DNA from: DAIOEK01 sp963828285
GTDB taxonomy: Bacteria > Chloroflexota > Anaerolineae > Anaerolineales > Anaerolineaceae
NCBI GenBank assembly: GCA_963828285.1
Contig: CAWHEB010000006.1
Coordinates: 1-64,000, forward strand
DNA length: 64,000 nucleotides
Direction of reading: 5' to 3'
Position numbers and translations under genes: made by a program. The notes under the pieces were generated by a model, which saw only the letters and a program-made list of their open reading frames with translations, did no database searches and was not told the origin of the DNA. Positions 59,947-64,000 of this stretch are shown in pieces. Positions within the stretch are counted from its first letter, which is position 1; every line of letters begins with the position of its first letter.

Positions 59947-61073
59947 AGATCCTCGAATTTATCCATAATTCTTTGTTGACGTTTCAGAACAGTATATTGA
60001 GCAACCTCATTAAAGGCAATCCTGCCCCGGGATCGGCTTGCATCCGGATGATCCAGAATCCATTGGATTTGATTCTCCCATGCAACAGGATCTTCGGGTG
60101 GGCAGTAATACGCCATTTCATCATGGAGGACTTCTTTGATCACAGGAAGATCACTTGAGACGATGGGACGATCAGCTGCCATGTATTCGAACATTTTCAT
60201 GGGACTGCATATGTCCGCGGAATTTCCTCCGCTGCTACCGGCGATTGAACGCTCATAAGGCATGATGAGAATATCCGATGCGGCTTGATATCGCGGCAAA
60301 TCTGCGTTTGGGATGAATCCGGTCAAGATGACATTGCTGATCTTTTCTTTATCCAATCGCTCGCGAACTTGCTTTAATTCGCCCTCCCTGCCGCCAACCC
60401 ATAAGAATTGGATTCCCCAGAATTTTTTAGCTAAATGAAAGAGTATATCGAGACCCCTTCCCGTATAAAAATGACCGGTATAACCGACAGTAACGTTATT
60501 GGGTATACCAAGTTGTTTGCGTGCAGTTTGCGGATCAGGTAAATTCTGGTATCTCTCAATATCCACTCCATTGGGAGCAACCACAGTATGATTAGGGTCA
60601 ATTTTGATAGCGAGTTGCTTTTCAAGCGCAGTTATCAGCGCGTATGTGATTGAGACCAAAAGATTACGGTCAGATCTAAGCAAGAATTGTCCCACGAGCC
60701 AGGGACCAATTTTCCCGGTAGCACGGTCGTGCATTTCAAGTATGGTTGGTAACTTTTGGTTTGATGATAACCAGGCGGCTTGTGGTGCCCAGGTATAGAT
60801 CAGATCGACATCCGCTTTTTTTGCTGCGTTCACGGCTTTTATGATGAAATCATAACGCTTTAACATGGAAATATTGTTAATCCACTGGATTGGTACTTCT
60901 TCTTGTAAGCCGTATACTTCTTTAATACTTTCAGGTTCTCTTCTTTGTACTCCAGGAGTCCAGAGAATCAATTCATGCCCCAATTGGAGCATTGCCTGGC
61001 AGACTTTCATCACCTGGATACTATTGGCAGTAGTGGATGGGATGGTTGAAGTAGTAATACAGCCGATCTTCAT
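59943..61073 (-). CDS. GT4-type glycosyltransferase
   Basis: 376 residues. It has IGCITTSTIPSTTANSIQVMKV at the N-terminus, VAPNGVDIERYQNLPDP, VGYTGHFYTGRGLDILFHLA and SPMKMFEYMAADRPIVSSDL (SPxKxFEYMA, the E-x7-E region). GT-B, retaining. Both ends overlap neighbours by four bases as ATGA, so it belongs to the same operon. Confidence 0.92.
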   Translation of the reverse strand: MKIGCITTSTIPSTTANSIQVMKVCQAMLQLGHELILWTPGVQRREPESIKEVYGLQEEVPIQWINNISMLKRYDFIIKAVNAAKKADVDLIYTWAPQAAWLSSNQKLPTILEMHDRATGKIGPWLVGQFLLRSDRNLLVSITYALITALEKQLAIKIDPNHTVVAPNGVDIERYQNLPDPQTARKQLGIPNNVTVGYTGHFYTGRGLDILFHLAKKFWGIQFLWVGGREGELKQVRERLDKEKISNVILTGFIPNADLPRYQAASDILIMPYERSIAGSSGGNSADICSPMKMFEYMAADRPIVSSDLPVIKEVLHDEMAYYCPPEDPVAWENQIQWILDHPDASRSRGRIAFNEVAQYTVLKRQQRIMDKFEDL

Positions 61074-62431
61074 GATCCTATCCCTTCATGTTGCTTGACC
61101 AACCTTAAGCCTATCCAAACTAGAATACCTACGGTAACTGCCAGATATAGAGACATCAGTACAGCTTCGAATAGGTACCCCAGCTTTGGAACGAGAGTAA
61201 TCGTTAAGATCACTTTAACGATAGTTGCCCAAAGAGAAACACGTAATGGTGCATCGGCTTTTCCGAAAGCCAGCAGCAATGACCTGTTCCAATAAAGGCT
61301 GTTTGCGATCCCAAACCCAAGTATCAAAACTAACAATACAGGTAGTGATGGCAGGTACTCTGGTTTATAGATTGAATGAAGGGATCCCTGCCAGGGAATC
61401 CAGGGAGTAAACAGAATGGTTTTTCCAAATACGAGAATGAATAACGAGACTGTGATTGTCCAACCACCAGCGATGATCGTTACCCGGCGTAAAAGCATTT
61501 TTAACTGTGCCCACATTTTAGTCGCAATGGCTTTTGTGATCTCCGGGTATGTGGTTGCGATGAATGGGTTGATTGGCATGATCACAAGGTTAATGATCGC
61601 CATCGCCGTCTTATAATAACCGGCAACATCTGTGGTGAAGATGGCTCCTATCCACAGTAGTTCACTGTCGCGGACGATCATATTGATCGTTCCGCTCAAA
61701 TTGGTACTGACAGCAAATGAGATCAATTCCTTCCTCGGCGGCAGATTGGAGAAAGAGGCTTTCCACCAATCCGCGCCAGCAAGCTGCGGCATTCTTCTGA
61801 AGGCTGTATAGATTGGGCTAAATCCGGCGATTAATTTCCCTGCCAGATATGCGATCAACACAGTCTCAATACCTTTTCCTCCAAAATAAGCGTAGACAAT
61901 GATCAAAGCGGTAACGATCGCCTGGATCAGGTTTATGAGTGATTGACTACGATAATGATTTCCTACTTGCAAGATCCCTGTTGCTGTTTCGGTGCTGAAC
62001 ATCCCCAAGATGGAGATCCCATAGAGAATGATCAATGGAGTGGTGCTGATATCTTTTACGATCCATCTGGCGCCTAACGGAGCCAAGACTACAAGGACGA
62101 TAAAGGCAAACAAGGATGTGGCTGTTTCAGCCAATGCAGCAGCTTTTACTATGGCAGCTGCTTTTTGTTTTTCATCCCGGGCGATGTATTCGCCAACATA
62201 ACGGACGATGACATCACCCATGCGGAAGCTGAAAAGTCGATTGACGTTGGAAACCAGAGCGATGATAATACCCAAAGCTCCAAATCGTTCAACCCCTAAT
62301 AAATTGGCAGTAAGAATGCTAAGAATTGCGCTGATGATATTGCTGGAAAATAGATAACCCGAATTTCGGATTACTTTACCTAGTAACCGGTCTTGACCCC
62401 AGGTTTTGATTCCTCGATCCAGAAAGGTCAT
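61070..62431 (-). CDS. Wzx-type polysaccharide flippase
   Basis: 453 residues with about 12-14 membrane spans. It has SGYLFSSNIISAILSILTANL and LLGVERFGALGIIIALVSNVN, the opening of the RfbX/MOP flippase family. It should flip the lipid-linked repeat to the outer face of the membrane, where the polymerase at 33189 acts. No clear catalytic residues are expected in this family. Confidence 0.9.
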   Translation of the reverse strand: MTFLDRGIKTWGQDRLLGKVIRNSGYLFSSNIISAILSILTANLLGVERFGALGIIIALVSNVNRLFSFRMGDVIVRYVGEYIARDEKQKAAAIVKAAALAETATSLFAFIVLVVLAPLGARWIVKDISTTPLIILYGISILGMFSTETATGILQVGNHYRSQSLINLIQAIVTALIIVYAYFGGKGIETVLIAYLAGKLIAGFSPIYTAFRRMPQLAGADWWKASFSNLPPRKELISFAVSTNLSGTINMIVRDSELLWIGAIFTTDVAGYYKTAMAIINLVIMPINPFIATTYPEITKAIATKMWAQLKMLLRRVTIIAGGWTITVSLFILVFGKTILFTPWIPWQGSLHSIYKPEYLPSLPVLLVLILGFGIANSLYWNRSLLLAFGKADAPLRVSLWATIVKVILTITLVPKLGYLFEAVLMSLYLAVTVGILVWIGLRLVKQHEGIGS

Positions 62432-63405
62432 CCAGTGATCACCTGGCTTGCCCAGGTGCGCTCCAATTTATACCAATCCACCAATCTGGATACACCTTCA
62501 TCGAGGTTGACTTGAGCTGACCATCCCAGTAAATTCTTTGCCTTTTCAGAAGATGCCCAGTTCCCGATGGCGTCAGCCATGTGCCGTGGTTCGTATACCA
62601 AATTGGCTTTTTTGCCAAGCTTGATTTCGAAAAGGCGGATCAGGTTGTTCATGCTGATCACTTCATGTCCGCCAAGGTTGATGATTTCGTATCCCAGTGG
62701 TTTGAGTGCCTGGATGGTCCCTCGTGCGATATCATCCACATAAGTGAAACCACGAGATTGTTCTCCATCTCCGTTCATTTTGACCGGTTTGCCTTCAGCG
62801 ATCCACTGAGTAAAGCGGAACATTGCCATATCGGGTCTAGCTGCCGGACCGTACACTGTGAAGTAACGCAGTACGGTAACATCAATATTGTGCAGATAAT
62901 GGTAGGTATAACAAAGCACCTCGGATGCTTTTTTACTGGCAGCATATGGCTGCATCGGATAATTGGTGTTCGCATCTTCCAGATATGGCATGGGGTTTTT
63001 CTCCCCATATACACTGGATGAAGATGCTTGAACAAATTTTGGAATTCCAACTTTTCGGCACAATTCCAGCATGTTAAGTGCGCCGGTTACATTGGTTTCA
63101 TAGTAGATCCATGGATCCTGAACACTGCTGCGTACTCCTGCTCTAGCAGCCAGGTTGATCAACCCTTTTGCGTCTACGCTTACAGCAATTAATTTTTCAA
63201 TTATGGATCGATCGGAAATATCTTCTCTGATAAAAGTAAACAGCCTGGATTGTTGAAGTCTCGCTAACCGCCATTCTTTTAACCGCACATCATAAGTGTT
63301 GGTGAGATTATCAACACCTATAACCTCATGGCCTGATTCCATCAACAGGTCAGCCACTTTGGCTCCAATAAACCCCGCTGCGCCTGTGACCAGAAATTTG
63401 CTCAT
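62428..63405 (-). CDS. NAD-dependent sugar epimerase (extended SDR)
   Basis: 325 residues from ATG 63405 (MSKFLVTGAAGFIGAKVADLL); a longer in-frame reading upstream overlaps the dehydrogenase and adds a Cys/Gln-rich stretch that is not part of the family. TGAAGFIG is the NAD motif, SSSSVYG holds the catalytic Ser, and YAASKK is Y-x3-K. RGFTYVDDIARG is conserved in UDP-glucuronate/UDP-GlcNAc 4-epimerases. It most likely makes UDP-galacturonate or an N-acetyl form. The A of its ATG is the last base of the upstream TAA. Confidence 0.92.
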   Translation of the reverse strand: MSKFLVTGAAGFIGAKVADLLMESGHEVIGVDNLTNTYDVRLKEWRLARLQQSRLFTFIREDISDRSIIEKLIAVSVDAKGLINLAARAGVRSSVQDPWIYYETNVTGALNMLELCRKVGIPKFVQASSSSVYGEKNPMPYLEDANTNYPMQPYAASKKASEVLCYTYHYLHNIDVTVLRYFTVYGPAARPDMAMFRFTQWIAEGKPVKMNGDGEQSRGFTYVDDIARGTIQALKPLGYEIINLGGHEVISMNNLIRLFEIKLGKKANLVYEPRHMADAIGNWASSEKAKNLLGWSAQVNLDEGVSRLVDWYKLERTWASQVITG

Positions 63406-64000
63406 TACAGTTTCACCACTTTGGGATTGTTCTTGCCAAGTTTTCCTGTGGCATTTCGGGAGTTGACAACGATCTTCGCTTTTTCGACGATCAAAGGGTA
63501 ATTGTATTGGGAGTGGTTGGTGACAATGACCACACAATCCGCAGATTCAACCGCTGACATCATGTCCGGAACGCTGACCAGATTGATGGATTCGTGTTTA
63601 AGCTTGGGTATGAATGGATCATGATATTCAACTACAGCGCCTTTCGCCTGGAGTAATCCCATGACATCTAAAGATGGGGATTCTCGTAAATCATCTATAT
63701 CAGGCTTGTATGCTGCGCCCAACACCAAGATACGGCTGCCGTTGATCGATCTCTTGTGCTGATTGAGTGCGTCTTGAACTTTTCCAACTACAAAACGCGG
63801 CATGTTGGTGTTGATCTCGGACGCCAGTTCGATAAAACGAGCTGTGGTAATTCAAGGATTTCAACTTCCACGAGAGGTATAACGGGTCGATCGGAATGCA
63901 ATGACCACCTAATCCTGGTCCGGGAGTAAAACGCATGAAACCAAAAGGTTTTGTGGAAGCTGCATCGATCACTTCCCAAACATCTACGCCTAAACGGTCG
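63405..64000 (-). CDS. UDP-sugar 6-dehydrogenase (WbpA/WecC-like), C-terminal part, frameshifted
   Basis: Open to the right edge, so the N-terminal half lies beyond the window. It has FTPGPGLGGHCIPIDPLYLSWK, the WbpA/WecC-type active-site region (UDP-GlcNAc or UDP-ManNAc dehydrogenase), then a break near 63838-63845 and ARFIELASEINTNMPRFVVG in the next frame. It ends with the C-terminal domain (LVLGAAYKPDIDDLRESPS) through NPKVVKL. It oxidises the C6 of a UDP-N-acetyl sugar to the uronic acid. The epimerase directly downstream would then act on the product. Confidence 0.85.

Noticed and set aside
1..64000. CRISPR arrays, rRNA and tRNA genes, insertion sequences
   Set aside because: I saw no spaced direct repeats, no tRNA-like cloverleaf with CCA, and no transposase in any frame.

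Overview
This window looks like part of a bacterial chromosome of moderate GC content. I lean towards Chloroflexota, class Anaerolineae. That is inferred from gene style: many large GT-C and sulfatase-like membrane proteins, a helicase-associated-domain protein and a mixed-type phosphofructokinase. There is no rRNA or marker gene to prove it. Nearly the whole window is a surface-polysaccharide locus in two blocks that face each other across a short housekeeping island.

Block 1 (about 1-38.3 kb, plus strand apart from one repair gene at 34.6-35.1 kb) holds glycosyltransferases, three different cytidylyltransferase-family enzymes, a NeuB-type nonulosonate synthase and a fused CMP-sugar synthetase/HAD phosphatase. 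It also has a fused sulfate adenylyltransferase/APS kinase that makes PAPS, four PAPS-dependent sulfotransferases, a capsule (KpsS/LipB)-type transferase, a DUF115/Maf-like protein, a Wzz-like chain-length protein and an O-antigen ligase/polymerase. Scattered through it are five copies of one paralogous family: about 520-residue membrane proteins of the alkaline-phosphatase superfamily. Genes are packed with ATGA overlaps, so it reads as one or a few long operons. The obvious internal regulatory site is in front of the PAPS synthase gene at 6.0 kb.

The island (38.3-44.4 kb) carries DUF1232, a small Cys protein, glycine C-acetyltransferase (kbl), a helicase-C3-like protein, a diacylglycerol kinase-like lipid kinase and phosphofructokinase. 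At its right end (44.17-44.35 kb) is a compact minus-strand unit: promoter, strong Shine-Dalgarno sequence, 22-codon ORF, long hairpin and terminator. It does not belong to either neighbouring gene.

Block 2 (44.4-64 kb, minus strand) reads from the right edge as UDP-sugar dehydrogenase, epimerase, Wzx flippase, GT4, several GT-C-like membrane proteins, a sixth copy of the paralogous membrane enzyme, a GtrB-like GT2, GT4, methyltransferase, flippase-like protein and two more large membrane proteins.

Taken together the genes predict a Wzx/Wzy-type extracellular glycan that contains CMP-activated nonulosonic (sialic-acid-like) sugars and is sulfated. The six membrane phospho/sulfo-transferase-like paralogs probably add or remove substituents outside the membrane. 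About 20 probable frameshifts interrupt genes, several at short homopolymers, and one gene has a compensating pair. This looks more like residual sequencing indels than gene decay, so interrupted genes are annotated here over their full reconstructed span.
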